Below the pieces are notes generated by a model. The model did not search any database. It was not told the DNA's origin and saw only the letters and a program-made list of their open reading frames with translations. A stretch of 64,000 nt of DNA, from the NCBI RefSeq assembly GCF_014204895.1, contig NZ_JACHMF010000001.1, positions 4,588,001-4,652,000 on the forward strand, read 5' to 3'. This DNA is from Paractinoplanes abujensis. Lineage in GTDB: Bacteria; Actinomycetota; Actinomycetes; Mycobacteriales; Micromonosporaceae. The translations under genes were made by a program, and so were the position numbers. Position 1 is the stretch's first letter; each line of letters begins with the position of its first letter. This document shows, one piece after another, positions 1 to 8,164 of this stretch.

Positions 1-296
1 TGCTCGGCGACGCCCGCAGCGCGGAGAACAAGGTCAGGGAGAACATCCGCGCGATCGAGGCTGCCACACCCCGGGGCGGTGGCAACGCCGGGACGCGGCA
101 CGCGCTCGAAGCGTTACGCGTCGACCGTGACGTGCTGCGGGTTCACCGCGAGCGCTACGAACAGGACGTACAGCGTCTGAACAGGGAGACCGCCCGGCTG
201 CGGGACGCGATCGGCGCGAACTGCGGAACCCCGGGCCGCAAGTGGCATTCGGCGCTGATGGAACGCACCCGGCGGCGCAAGGAGCAGCGGGGATGA
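1..296 (+). CDS. 3' end of an unrecognised charged helical protein (partial)
   Basis: The window opens inside a reading frame (codons in phase from base 3) that ends at TGA 294-296, so only about 97 C-terminal residues are visible. They are rich in Arg, Glu, Asp and Leu with heptad-like spacing (for example LNRETARLRDAIG), suggesting an alpha-helical or coiled-coil tail, and finish in a basic segment (RTRRRKEQRG). No catalytic motif or named domain is recognised. It lies on the same strand, 94 bases ahead of the EACC1/caspase pair, so it could belong to the same module, but that is only positional inference. Confidence 0.6.
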   Translation, partial: LGDARSAENKVRENIRAIEAATPRGGGNAGTRHALEALRVDRDVLRVHRERYEQDVQRLNRETARLRDAIGANCGTPGRKWHSALMERTRRRKEQRG

Positions 297-390
297 GACC
301 GGCCCTCCGCCGACCGCGTCCGGTGGACAACGTGACCCGGGAGGGTGAACGACCCGGGCCCGGGCCCCGCCCGTGGCTAGTCTGCCCCGC

Positions 391-732
391 ATGGATCTGA
401 GACTTGAGGTGCAGGGCGACGACCGGGACGCGATGGCGCTGAGCCGCTGGCTGCGTGACGAGCGCGAGCTGCGCGGATGCGTACGGCAGCAGCCCGGGCC
501 GATGGACCCGGAGGCGATGGGCACGATGACCGACATCGTGGTGCCGCTCGCCACCGCCGTCGTGTCCGGCGCGCTGACCCCGCTGGCCGAGTCGCTGGTC
601 ACGTTCGTGAGGCAGCGCAAAAGCAAGGTGACGATCGAGGTCGGCAGCGAATGCCGGATCACCGTCACCGGCGGCGACAACCCGGCCGCGCTCGCCGAGA
701 AGCTGGCCCGGATCGCTATCGACGAAAGGTGA
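391..732 (+). CDS. EACC1-type (effector-associated constant component) small protein
   Basis: A 113-residue protein when read from ATG 391; an in-frame GTG at 373 would add six residues. The opening (MDLRLEVQGDDRDAM, then LSRWLRDERELRG) and the segment with a hydrophobic helix followed by VTIEVGSECRITVTGG resemble the EACC1 family known from comparative genomics of bacterial conflict systems, where it is an invariant partner encoded next to effector proteins such as caspase-like peptidases. The hydrophobic stretch around residues 48-68 (IVVPLATAVVSGALTPLAES) may pack in the fold rather than span a membrane. It ends four bases before the GTG of the caspase/WD40 gene, so the two are almost certainly co-translated. 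The biochemical role of EACC1 is not known; an adaptor or regulator of the peptidase is inference. Confidence 0.72.
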   Translation: MDLRLEVQGDDRDAMALSRWLRDERELRGCVRQQPGPMDPEAMGTMTDIVVPLATAVVSGALTPLAESLVTFVRQRKSKVTIEVGSECRITVTGGDNPAALAEKLARIAIDER

Positions 733-736
733 GCAC

Positions 737-2869
737 GTGCGCGTCCCGCAGCGGGATCGGTCCAATCTGGTCATCGTCGGCTCGAGCCGCTACGACGACG
801 ACGAGCTGTGTGAGCTCCCCGGTGTCCGGAACAATGTCCGGGATCTCGGCCTTCTGCTGACCGACCGCTCGTACGGGATCGTCGCGGACAACCGCTACGA
901 GGTCGTTCCCGAGGCCACCGAGCCACGCGCCGTTTTCCAGGTGCTGCGCGAGCATGCCGAGGCCGCCCGCGACACACTCGTGGTGTACTTCGCCGGGCAC
1001 GGACTGCGCACCGACGACGACCGCCTCTACCTGGCGATGCGCGGCACAATGACATCGGATCTGCTGTTGAGCGGGCTCGCCTTCGACCAGTTCCACGAGG
1101 CGGTGTACCGCAACCGCGCGCAGAACACGGTTGTCATCCTGGACTGTTGCTACAGCGGGCTCGCGGTCAACGGCAGCGTGGACGGCGACAGCTACCTGCT
1201 CACCGCCACCCCGTCGAACCGCATGGCGGCGGCCCCGGCCGGCCGGACGCACACCGCGTTCAGCGGTGAACTGATCAAGCTGCTGCGCGACGGGGTTCGC
1301 CAGGGCCCGGAGCTGCTTTCGGCGCAGTTCCTCTTCGAACGCCTGCGGTCGACGATGCAGGCGGGCGGCTTCCCCGCCCCGGCCAACCGGATCACCGGTA
1401 CGGGCGTCGGCATCGTGCTGTCCCGCAACCGGTGGACGGGCCCGGCGCGAGGATCAGCCACCGGCCAGCCGGGTGCTGCCGTCGTACGAGAGCCGCAACC
1501 CGGCCCGCAACCGAAGGCGGGTCCGTCCGGGCCACGCCGCACGGCACCGAAACCCGCCGCCGTGCCTGCCGTCATCGCCCCGGCCGCGAACAAGCCGGCC
1601 CGCGTGACCACCCCGGCCGCGAACAAGCCGGCCCGCGTGACCACCCCGGCCGCGAACAAGCCGGCCGGCGTGACCGCCCCGGCCGGGAACAAGCCGGTCC
1701 GCGTGACCACCCCGGCCGCGAACAAGCCGGTCCGCGTGACCACCTCGCTCGCGGCCCGAACGGCCGATGCCAGACCCGCCGTGGCCGCTGCGCCCGCTCG
1801 TGGTCCCGCCACCCCGAAAGCGGCGACGAAGTACGTGCCGCTGCCCCGGCCGATCTTCTGCCCGGACGGCGCCACGCTGGTCGTCGCCGGACGCAACGGC
1901 CGCATCGAGGTCTGGGACGTCGCGACACGCCGGTTGCGCCACACCATCTCCGAGGGCGTGGGGCACTACGTGATCGGTGTGGGCGGTAAGACGCTGGCCA
2001 CTACCGAACGATCGCGGACCGTACGCGTGTGGGCCGTGCACAGCGGCCGACCGGCCGCGCGGCTCGACACGATCGGGCGGTGGCTGGCACTGCACCAGTC
2101 CGAACCGCTCCTGCTCAGCATCGGCCGGGAGCCGGTCGCCGAGATCTGGGACGTCCGGGCCTCCCGAAGGACCCGTACGCTGCGTGGCCACGACGGTGAG
2201 ATCCTGCGCGGCGGGTTCAGCCCGGACGGAGGGCGGGTGCTCACGACCGGCCAGGACCGGACCCTGCGCGTGTGGGACGTCCGGACCGGCCGGCAACTGT
2301 CCGTCCTGACCGGGGCCCACTCGCCCCGGCAGGTCGCCTTCCACACGGGCGGCGGATGGGTCGCGACGACGTTGGCTTCCGGCGGCGTACGGCTGCGGAC
2401 GCTCGAAACCGGTGACAAGCTGATCGATCTGCGCGACGACGCCGTTGCGGCGGAGGTTCTGGCCGGGCGGGACGGCCGGACGCTGGCCACCCTCACGGAA
2501 GCCGGCCGGGTTCGCGTCTTCGATGCCCGCACGGGCCGTACGCTGCTGGACCGCCAGGACGACGCGGTGAGCCGGATCCTGTACGGCCCCGGCCAGTCCC
2601 TGACGACCGTCACCCACGACGGCGTGGCCCGCCTGTGCGACCTCCGAACCGGCCGGGTGCGGCGCACCCTCCGGGACAGCCTCCGAGCCCCGTGCTGGCT
2701 CACGTTCGACCCTTCCGGCGCTTACGCGGCCGTGGGCCGCCGCGACCGAACCGTGCACCTGTACGACCTGCGTTCCGGCAACGGCCCCCAGCCGCTGCAG
2801 ACCACAACCCGCCCCGAACTCCCGGCCGACTACTTCCTGCAAGCGGTATACGAACGCTTACGCACCTAG
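737..2869 (+). CDS. Caspase-family (C14) peptidase fused to a WD40 beta-propeller
   Basis: 710 residues from GTG 737, with GAAAGG seven bases upstream. Residues 1-233 form a caspase/metacaspase-like p20 domain: catalytic His88 lies in YFAGHG and catalytic Cys138 in LDCCYSG, both in the classical context. Residues about 234-360 are a Pro/Ala/Lys linker holding five 11-residue repeats (AANKPARVTTP type). Residues about 365-700 carry eight WD-type strand signatures (EVWDV, RVWAV, EIWDV, RVWDV, RLRTL, RVFDA, RLCDL, HLYDL), that is a 7- or 8-bladed propeller. No signal peptide is seen, so it is probably cytosolic. The expected model is that the propeller senses or scaffolds and the caspase domain cleaves targets when triggered; this is inferred from related actinobacterial architectures. 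EACC1 lies directly upstream, and a hairpin terminator follows. Confidence 0.9.
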   Translation: MRVPQRDRSNLVIVGSSRYDDDELCELPGVRNNVRDLGLLLTDRSYGIVADNRYEVVPEATEPRAVFQVLREHAEAARDTLVVYFAGHGLRTDDDRLYLAMRGTMTSDLLLSGLAFDQFHEAVYRNRAQNTVVILDCCYSGLAVNGSVDGDSYLLTATPSNRMAAAPAGRTHTAFSGELIKLLRDGVRQGPELLSAQFLFERLRSTMQAGGFPAPANRITGTGVGIVLSRNRWTGPARGSATGQPGAAVVREPQPGPQPKAGPSGPRRTAPKPAAVPAVIAPAANKPARVTTPAANKPARVTTPAANKPAGVTAPAGNKPVRVTTPAANKPVRVTTSLAARTADARPAVAAAPARGPATPKAATKYVPLPRPIFCPDGATLVVAGRNGRIEVWDVATRRLRHTISEGVGHYVIGVGGKTLATTERSRTVRVWAVHSGRPAARLDTIGRWLALHQSEPLLLSIGREPVAEIWDVRASRRTRTLRGHDGEILRGGFSPDGGRVLTTGQDRTLRVWDVRTGRQLSVLTGAHSPRQVAFHTGGGWVATTLASGGVRLRTLETGDKLIDLRDDAVAAEVLAGRDGRTLATLTEAGRVRVFDARTGRTLLDRQDDAVSRILYGPGQSLTTVTHDGVARLCDLRTGRVRRTLRDSLRAPCWLTFDPSGAYAAVGRRDRTVHLYDLRSGNGPQPLQTTTRPELPADYFLQAVYERLRT
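1583..1747 (+). repeat. Five 33-bp tandem repeats in the caspase/WD40 linker
   Basis: Five consecutive 33-base units, in frame, each encoding an 11-residue AANKPxRVTxP motif (protein residues 283-337). Units 1 and 2 are identical at the protein level; units 3 to 5 differ by A-to-G, T-to-A, A-to-V or P-to-S changes. The repeat makes a basic, proline-rich flexible spacer between peptidase and propeller. Copy number is likely to vary between strains. Confidence 0.9.
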
Positions 2870-2884
2870 TAGGGCTGTGCAGAC

Positions 2885-2903
2885 GGCCACCGAAACGGTG
2901 GCC
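2885..2903 (+). terminator. Hairpin after the caspase/WD40 gene
   Basis: An 8-bp perfect stem with an AAA loop (left arm 2885-2892, right arm 2896-2903), starting 16 bases after the stop codon. There is no U-run, which is usual for actinobacterial terminators. Confidence 0.55.
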
Positions 2904-2960
2904 TGACGGGCCGGAACCGCAGCGCCGCGGGGGCTCTGGACGCTTGGTTACCGGCGGGGA

Positions 2961-3962
2961 ATGTCAACGCCGGGGGCCGTTCAGCCGGGCATGCTTGGAT
3001 TGCTGGCCATGGCCCACCTTTTGCAACGCCGCGCCGGTCACCCCGGATCGCGGATCCTGAGCGTCGCCTCGTACCGACCACGGACCGAGGTGGGCAACGA
3101 GTCGGTTGCCGCCCTGATCGACTCGAGCGACGAATGGATCCGCCGCCGCTGCGGCATCGAGTCGCGCCGCCGCGCCGCACCGGACGAGGACCTGGTCATG
3201 ATGGCCACGGCGGCCGCCTCCAAGGCCCTGGCCGGCGCGGGTGTCGATCCGGCCGACGTCTCGGCCGTGCTGGTGGCGACGATGTCGCACCGGGGCCGCG
3301 CGACCACCGCGGCCCCGCTGGTGGCCGAGGCGCTGGGAGCCACCGGGGCGGCCGCGATGGATCTGGGAGCGGCCTGCGCCGGGTTCCCGTACGCCCTGGC
3401 GACCGCCGACGCGCTCGTCCGCAGCGGCGCGGCCGGCCACGTGGTCCTCGTCGGCGCCGAGCGCATGACCGACATCATCGACGAGCGCGACCGCGGTACG
3501 GCGTTCCTGTTCGGCGACGGCGCGGGCGCGGTGGTCGTCGGGCCTGCGCAGACGTGCGAGATCGGACCTGTGGTGTGGGGCGCCGACGGCTCCGGGAGCG
3601 AGTTGCTGCGCTACGACGAGGCCGGCATCCTGCGCATGGCCGGCCCCGAGGTCTTCCGGTGGGCGACCGCCATCGTTCCGGACGCGGCCGGCCGTGCGTT
3701 GCAGGCTGCGGGCATCTCCGCGGCGGACCTTGCGGCCTTCGTCCCCCACCAGGCCAACCTGCGCATCATCTCGGCCACCGCCAAATCTCTGGGACTCGGC
3801 TCGCACGTGCAGGTGGCCACCGACATCACCACCAACGGCAACACCGGCGCGGCCTCCATCCCCCAGGCCATGGCGGCTCTGCCCGACACGACAGGGCCTG
3901 CCCTTCTCGTCGGCTTCGGCGCCGGCCTCTCCTACGCAGCTCAGGTCGTCACCCTGCCCTGA
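2961..3962 (+). CDS. 3-oxoacyl-ACP synthase III family protein (KAS III, FabH-like)
   Basis: 333 residues from ATG 2961, the length of FabH-type enzymes plus a short N-terminal tail. The thiolase-fold triad is present: Cys139 in AACAGF, His263 in PHQAN and Asn294 in GNTGAAS (numbering from 2961). The segment DEWIRRRCGIESRR is the usual FabH substrate-entry signature. KAS III enzymes condense an acyl-CoA with malonyl-ACP, either starting fatty acid synthesis or making specialised metabolites. There is no fabD, acpP or fabF nearby, so this is probably an accessory paralogue rather than the housekeeping fabH. The start is uncertain: ATG 2991 and ATG 3009 are also in frame and none has a convincing ribosome site; homologues usually begin near the RILSVASYRP segment, favouring a later start. 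Confidence 0.88.
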   Translation: MSTPGAVQPGMLGLLAMAHLLQRRAGHPGSRILSVASYRPRTEVGNESVAALIDSSDEWIRRRCGIESRRRAAPDEDLVMMATAAASKALAGAGVDPADVSAVLVATMSHRGRATTAAPLVAEALGATGAAAMDLGAACAGFPYALATADALVRSGAAGHVVLVGAERMTDIIDERDRGTAFLFGDGAGAVVVGPAQTCEIGPVVWGADGSGSELLRYDEAGILRMAGPEVFRWATAIVPDAAGRALQAAGISAADLAAFVPHQANLRIISATAKSLGLGSHVQVATDITTNGNTGAASIPQAMAALPDTTGPALLVGFGAGLSYAAQVVTLP

Positions 3963-4003
3963 CCCACACGGGAGCCGCACCGCGGCTGTGCTTTGATGCT
4001 GCC

Positions 4004-4471
4004 GTGCGATTCAGCGAGTTCATCGTCCGGATCGGTCATTGGCGGTGGTTCGCTGCTGGTGGGCGGTTGTTGATGCCGCTCGACCGGCGGTTGATCCGGC
4101 TCACCAAAGGCCGTTTCTCGGTGGTCGGGTGGGGGACAGCGCCGCCCACGTTGTTGCTGACGACGACGGGGCGCAAGAGCGGGCTGCCGCGAGAGCGGCC
4201 GGTGCTGTACGCCCGGGACGGGGACGCGTTCGTCGTGATCGGGTCGAACTGGGGGCAGGACCATCACCCCAGCTGGTCGGTGAACCTGCTGGCCGACCCG
4301 GCGGCCACGGTGACGATCGCCGGGGAGACCACGCCCGTACGGGCTGTGCTGGTGGAAGGGGCGGAGCGGGACCGGCTGTGGCCTCTGCTGCTGCGGGTGT
4401 GGCCGGCTTTTCGCGACTACGACGCCCGCGCCGACCGTACGCTGCGGGTCTTCCGGCTGGAACCGGCATGA
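4004..4471 (+). CDS. Nitroreductase family deazaflavin-dependent oxidoreductase (DDN/DUF385)
   Basis: 155 residues from GTG 4004 (MRFSEFIVRIGHWRW). The sequence shows the split beta-barrel pattern of the Ddn family: LLTTTGRKSGLPRERPV, the hallmark segment that contacts the F420 phosphate or lactyl tail, then VVIGSNWGQDHHPSWSVNL, and a C-terminal WPAFRDYDARADRTLRVFRL. These proteins use reduced cofactor F420 to reduce quinones, nitro compounds or other substrates and often bind the membrane face through a hydrophobic N-terminus. The native substrate cannot be read from sequence. The gene ends in an ATGA overlap with the DUF1963-like gene, so the two are translationally coupled. Confidence 0.85.
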   Translation: MRFSEFIVRIGHWRWFAAGGRLLMPLDRRLIRLTKGRFSVVGWGTAPPTLLLTTTGRKSGLPRERPVLYARDGDAFVVIGSNWGQDHHPSWSVNLLADPAATVTIAGETTPVRAVLVEGAERDRLWPLLLRVWPAFRDYDARADRTLRVFRLEPA

Positions 4472-5118
4472 TGAGCACCATGGCGGAGATCCACACCATC
4501 GTGACCGGGGACGAGCCCGCGGTCGCCGGTGACCGGAACACCATCGGCGGCTGGCCTTTGCTGGCGGCGGACGAACCGTGGCCGGCCTGCTTCTGCGGCA
4601 AGCCCATGGTGTTCTTCTTCCAGCTGGACGTCCCGCAGTTCGACGGCGACCACCTGCTCGTCTTCCAGTGCCCGGTGCACGACGACGCGGCGTTCGGCCC
4701 GTCCCAGCTGCCCGCGCGCTACTGGGACGAGGCCGTCGACCCGTACGAGGGGCCGTTCTGGCGTCTGCTGTTCCGCTCCTCCGGCACGGCCGCGCGCGCC
4801 CCGGACCCGTACGTGGAACCGCACCGGCTCGCCCTGCAGCCCGCGAAGGAGAAGGTGGACGAGCACGGCCGGGGCCGGCCCGGTTTCAAATTGGGCGGCG
4901 TCCCGTCGTGGGCGCAGAGCCCCGAGCATTACCGCTGCGCCTGCGGCACCGACATGGTCTTCCTGGGCCAGGTGCCGGAGAACTTCGGCTTCGACATGTG
5001 GCCGATGCGCGACAAGCAGGGCGACCAGATGCAGCTTTTCCTGGGCAACGAGCTCTACATCCTGGCCTGCCCGGCCCGCTGCCACCCGGAAGCCGCCTGG
5101 CCCGTGCTTCAGAACTGA
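4468..5118 (+). CDS. DUF1963/YwqG-like protein with duplicated Cys motifs
   Basis: 216 residues if read from ATG 4468, which overlaps the preceding stop as ATGA; ATG 4471 and 4480 are alternatives. The N-terminal part reads GGWPLLAADEPWPACFCGKPM followed by FFFQLDVP, and the C-terminal part FKLGGVPSWAQ followed by CACGTDMVFLGQVPENFG. This is an internal duplication of the same short motif (G-G-x-P, CxCG, hydrophobic, GQ), as in DUF1963 proteins. Cysteines near residues 36, 38, 159, 161, 202 and 206 could bind a metal. No function is established for the family. Expression is coupled to the F420-type oxidoreductase upstream. Confidence 0.7.
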   Translation: MMSTMAEIHTIVTGDEPAVAGDRNTIGGWPLLAADEPWPACFCGKPMVFFFQLDVPQFDGDHLLVFQCPVHDDAAFGPSQLPARYWDEAVDPYEGPFWRLLFRSSGTAARAPDPYVEPHRLALQPAKEKVDEHGRGRPGFKLGGVPSWAQSPEHYRCACGTDMVFLGQVPENFGFDMWPMRDKQGDQMQLFLGNELYILACPARCHPEAAWPVLQN

Positions 5119-5124
5119 GGGGCG

Positions 5125-7338
5125 TCATTCCGTACGGAGGGCCGTGGCGGTGCGGGTGCGGGCCGCCCAGCTCGCGGGGAGGAGGGCGCCCAGCAGGGCG
5201 ATCAGTGGGCCGCCGAGGGCCAGGGCGGTGAGCAGGGCGGGGCCGTAGACGTCGAGCAGGGAGTGCGGCAGGTGCAGGCCGCCGCTCGCCGCCATCGCGG
5301 GGACGACCAGGCGTTGCATCGCGATGCCGGCCGGGACGCCCAGCAGGCCGCCGAGCAGGCCGACGCCGGCCACCGAGGCGATGACCATGGCGATCGTCTG
5401 GCGCGGGGTCATGCCGAGGGCCTTGTGCACGCCGAGGTCGTGGACGCGATCGCGCAGGTCGAGCACCAGCATGTTGAGCACGCCGAGGGCGGCCACGGCC
5501 AGCAGCAGCAGGGTCAGCGTGAGGGTCAGGCCCTGCACGACCGCCAGCAGAGGGTCGATCTCGGGCCCGGTGGGCTGGGCGACCAGGTCGCCGGTGGTGA
5601 GCGCGGCCGCGTACGCCTGGTCGTCGGTGCCGTCGGTGAGCGCGACGTGCCACTCCCCCACGGGCAGGCCGGGGATCGTGGCGGCGCCGGTGAACACGCC
5701 GCCACCGGTCTCGAAGACCTCGCCGACGATCGTCAGCCGTACGGACTGGTCCTGGACTTCGATCTGAATGGTGTCACCCACCTCGGTCCCGGTCGCGTCG
5801 AGGAACGGCGCCCCGGCCACCGCTTCCCCGGTCGCGGTGAACCAGCGGCCGGACACCATGAGGTAACCGCCCCACGAGGCGTCGCCGGTGATCGCGGTGA
5901 CGCTGAACGGGTCGCTGACCCCCGAGACGACTGCCGGGGCCTGACCGGTCCCGTACGCGGCCCGGGTCCCGGCCTGCGCCTTGATCTGCGCGAGCGCCCC
6001 CGTCGCGTCGCCGCGCGTGCCCATGACGACGACGTCGGCGTTGTTCTGCTCGACCGCGTCCTGGATGCGCATCAGCGACGCCGCCAGACCGGTCGCGAAC
6101 GTGACCGCGGTGGCCCCGGTCGCCACCGCCAGCAGGATCGCGATGCTGCGTACGGGGCGCGTGAACGGCCGGGCCAGACCGAGCGCGACCGGACGGGGGA
6201 CGGGCAGCCGGGCGGCCAGCCGTCCCGCGCGCCGGCCCCGTACGGGTCCCGCCGCGCGACCCACCGCGATGGCGTCCACGGTGCGCAGCCGCCCGGCCCG
6301 CAGCGCCGCCGCCCACGCGGTCGCAGCCACCACGGCGAGCACGCCGCCCGCCGCCACCAGCGTCACCCACCAGGCGATCGTGGCGCCGGCGGACCCGTAC
6401 AGCTGCTCGGTCCCGGCCAGCACGGGCAACGCGATCAGGTTGCCGGCCAGCGCACCCGCGACACCGCCGATGCTCGCCGGGATCAGGGCCTGGGCCACGA
6501 ACGCGCGGACGATCCCGGCCGGGGTGCAGCCGAGCGCCTTGAGGATGCCGATGCGGCGGGTGGCGGCGGCGACCGTGCCGGCGATCACCGTGCCCACCAC
6601 GAGCACCGCCATCACGATGCCGAGCAGCGCGAACGCGACGAGGAAGGGCACGAAGACGGCCGACTCCTCGACGGCCTGCCGCCGCACGTCGAGCCAGGAC
6701 CGGGCACCGGTCACCGCACCCGCGGGCAGGGCCGCCTCCACCGCGGCGCGATCGGCGGCGACTTCGGCGCCGGTGCTCGCGGCGGCGAACCGGTACAGCA
6801 TCTGCCGGCCCTGGACCCCGCCCAGTTCGCCGGCTGCGGACGGCGCCACCCACGCGGTCGCCGTCCGGCTGACCGACCGGGCCGTGCCCACGACCGTCAG
6901 CGTCACGCCGTCCGCCGTACTCAGATGCTCGCCGACCGGCATGCGGAAACTGCCGTCGCCGACCACGATCTCGCCGGGACCCGTGGCCCACCGCCCCGCG
7001 GTCACTTCGACGCGGTCCACGTCCCCGCCCGGGTCGGCCCGCACGACCAGGGTGAGCGGCGGTCCCTGCAGGTCGACGTCCAGGATCCCGTACGGGCCGG
7101 CGGACGCGATCACCCCCGGCACGCTCGCCGGCGGCGCGGTGCCCGGGGTCAGCTGGACGGTGAGGTGGGCGCCGCGCTGGGCGGCGAACGAGGTGTCGAA
7201 CGGCGCCCGCGACGCCACCAGCAGCCCGGCCCCGAGCACGGAGGCGGTCACCGCGGCCGCGGCGACCAGCCCGATCACGACCGTCTGGACCCGGCGTCGC
7301 CGCACGCCGGACCGGATCACCTGCCGCAGCCCGCTCAC
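5125..7338 (-). CDS. ABC transporter permease, FtsX/MacB type with two core domains
   Basis: 737 residues from GTG 7338, whose GTGA overlaps the stop of the ATPase gene. The architecture is TM1 near residues 20-40, an extracytoplasmic MacB-like domain, an FtsX core (residues about 225-350, three TM helices), a second TM near 390-410, another periplasmic-type domain, and a second FtsX core at the C-terminus (LTLTLLLLAVAALGVLNML and following). Both cores contain the characteristic cytoplasmic motif (IGILKALGCTPAGI and LGVHKALGMTPRQT). Such proteins act as mechanotransmission exporters or in peptide and lipid extrusion rather than small-molecule import. It pairs with the ATPase next door and is divergent from a NarL-type two-component system that may control it. 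Confidence 0.92.
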   Translation of the reverse strand: MSGLRQVIRSGVRRRRVQTVVIGLVAAAAVTASVLGAGLLVASRAPFDTSFAAQRGAHLTVQLTPGTAPPASVPGVIASAGPYGILDVDLQGPPLTLVVRADPGGDVDRVEVTAGRWATGPGEIVVGDGSFRMPVGEHLSTADGVTLTVVGTARSVSRTATAWVAPSAAGELGGVQGRQMLYRFAAASTGAEVAADRAAVEAALPAGAVTGARSWLDVRRQAVEESAVFVPFLVAFALLGIVMAVLVVGTVIAGTVAAATRRIGILKALGCTPAGIVRAFVAQALIPASIGGVAGALAGNLIALPVLAGTEQLYGSAGATIAWWVTLVAAGGVLAVVAATAWAAALRAGRLRTVDAIAVGRAAGPVRGRRAGRLAARLPVPRPVALGLARPFTRPVRSIAILLAVATGATAVTFATGLAASLMRIQDAVEQNNADVVVMGTRGDATGALAQIKAQAGTRAAYGTGQAPAVVSGVSDPFSVTAITGDASWGGYLMVSGRWFTATGEAVAGAPFLDATGTEVGDTIQIEVQDQSVRLTIVGEVFETGGGVFTGAATIPGLPVGEWHVALTDGTDDQAYAAALTTGDLVAQPTGPEIDPLLAVVQGLTLTLTLLLLAVAALGVLNMLVLDLRDRVHDLGVHKALGMTPRQTIAMVIASVAGVGLLGGLLGVPAGIAMQRLVVPAMAASGGLHLPHSLLDVYGPALLTALALGGPLIALLGALLPASWAARTRTATALRTE

Positions 7339-8009
7339 CGGCACTCCTCGGCGTGGCCGTCGCGCATGCCGACCGTACGGGTGGCGCACGCCTCGGCCAG
7401 CCGCAGGTCGTGCGTGACCAGCACGATCGTCTGGCCGCTGTCGCGCAGGTCGTTGAGCAGGTGCCGGACGTCGTCGCCGGAGGCGGTGTCGAGCGCGCCG
7501 GTCGGCTCGTCGGCCAGCAGCAACGCGGGCCGGTTGACCAGCGCGCGGGCCACGGCGACGCGCTGCCTCTCGCCGCCGGACAACCGCGGCGGGTACGCGT
7601 CGGCGTGTTCGGCGATCCCCAGCGACTTCAGCAACCCGAGCGCGTGGTCGCGGGCCGCCCGGCGCGAACCGCCGGCCAGTTGTGCGGGCAGCAGCACGTT
7701 GTCCAGCACTGTCAGGTCGTCCAGCAGGTTGAAGAACTGGAAGACGAGCCCGATGTGCGAACGGCGGAACCGGGCCGACGCCGCCTCGCCGAGCGTCTCG
7801 ACCCGGGTGCCGGCCACCGTGACCGTGCCCTCGTCCGGCCGGTCCAGGCCCGCGATCAGATTGAGCAACGTGGACTTTCCGCTGCCGGACGGGCCCAGCA
7901 CGGCCACGGACTCGCCCGGTTTCACGGTCAGCGACACGTTGTTCAGCGCGGGCGGGCCCTCGTCGTAGCGGCGGGTCACCCCGCGCAGGTCGATCACCGG
8001 ATCACTCAT
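7335..8009 (-). CDS. ABC transporter ATP-binding protein (LolD/MacB type)
   Basis: 224 residues, the standard length of a LolD/MacB-type ATPase. Visible are Walker A GPSGSGKST (residues about 39-47), the Q-loop FQFFNLLDDLTVLDN, signature LSGGERQRVA, Walker B LLLADEPTGALD and the switch His in LVTHD. It energises the FtsX-type permease encoded immediately downstream (four-base overlap). The gene is divergent from the histidine kinase at 8165 across about 155 bases that must hold both promoters. Confidence 0.94.
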   Translation of the reverse strand: MSDPVIDLRGVTRRYDEGPPALNNVSLTVKPGESVAVLGPSGSGKSTLLNLIAGLDRPDEGTVTVAGTRVETLGEAASARFRRSHIGLVFQFFNLLDDLTVLDNVLLPAQLAGGSRRAARDHALGLLKSLGIAEHADAYPPRLSGGERQRVAVARALVNRPALLLADEPTGALDTASGDDVRHLLNDLRDSGQTIVLVTHDLRLAEACATRTVGMRDGHAEECR

Positions 8010-8164
8010 GTCGTCGCTCCTTCGTCAGTGGTCGCTGTGACGCTAGAAGCGCACGGCCGGGGCCCGCGTCGGTCCGGCGATGCAAGCTTGCGTACGGGGT
8101 CATCCCTGCGATGTAGCTACCGCGGCCGATGCCCGTACGGGCGGACGCGGGCCAGAATGAGCCG

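Noticed and set aside
5263..7968. Open plus-strand frame of about 900 codons
   Set aside because: Antisense to the ABC permease and ATPase genes, low-complexity Arg/His/Gln composition, no start context; a GC-rich shadow frame.
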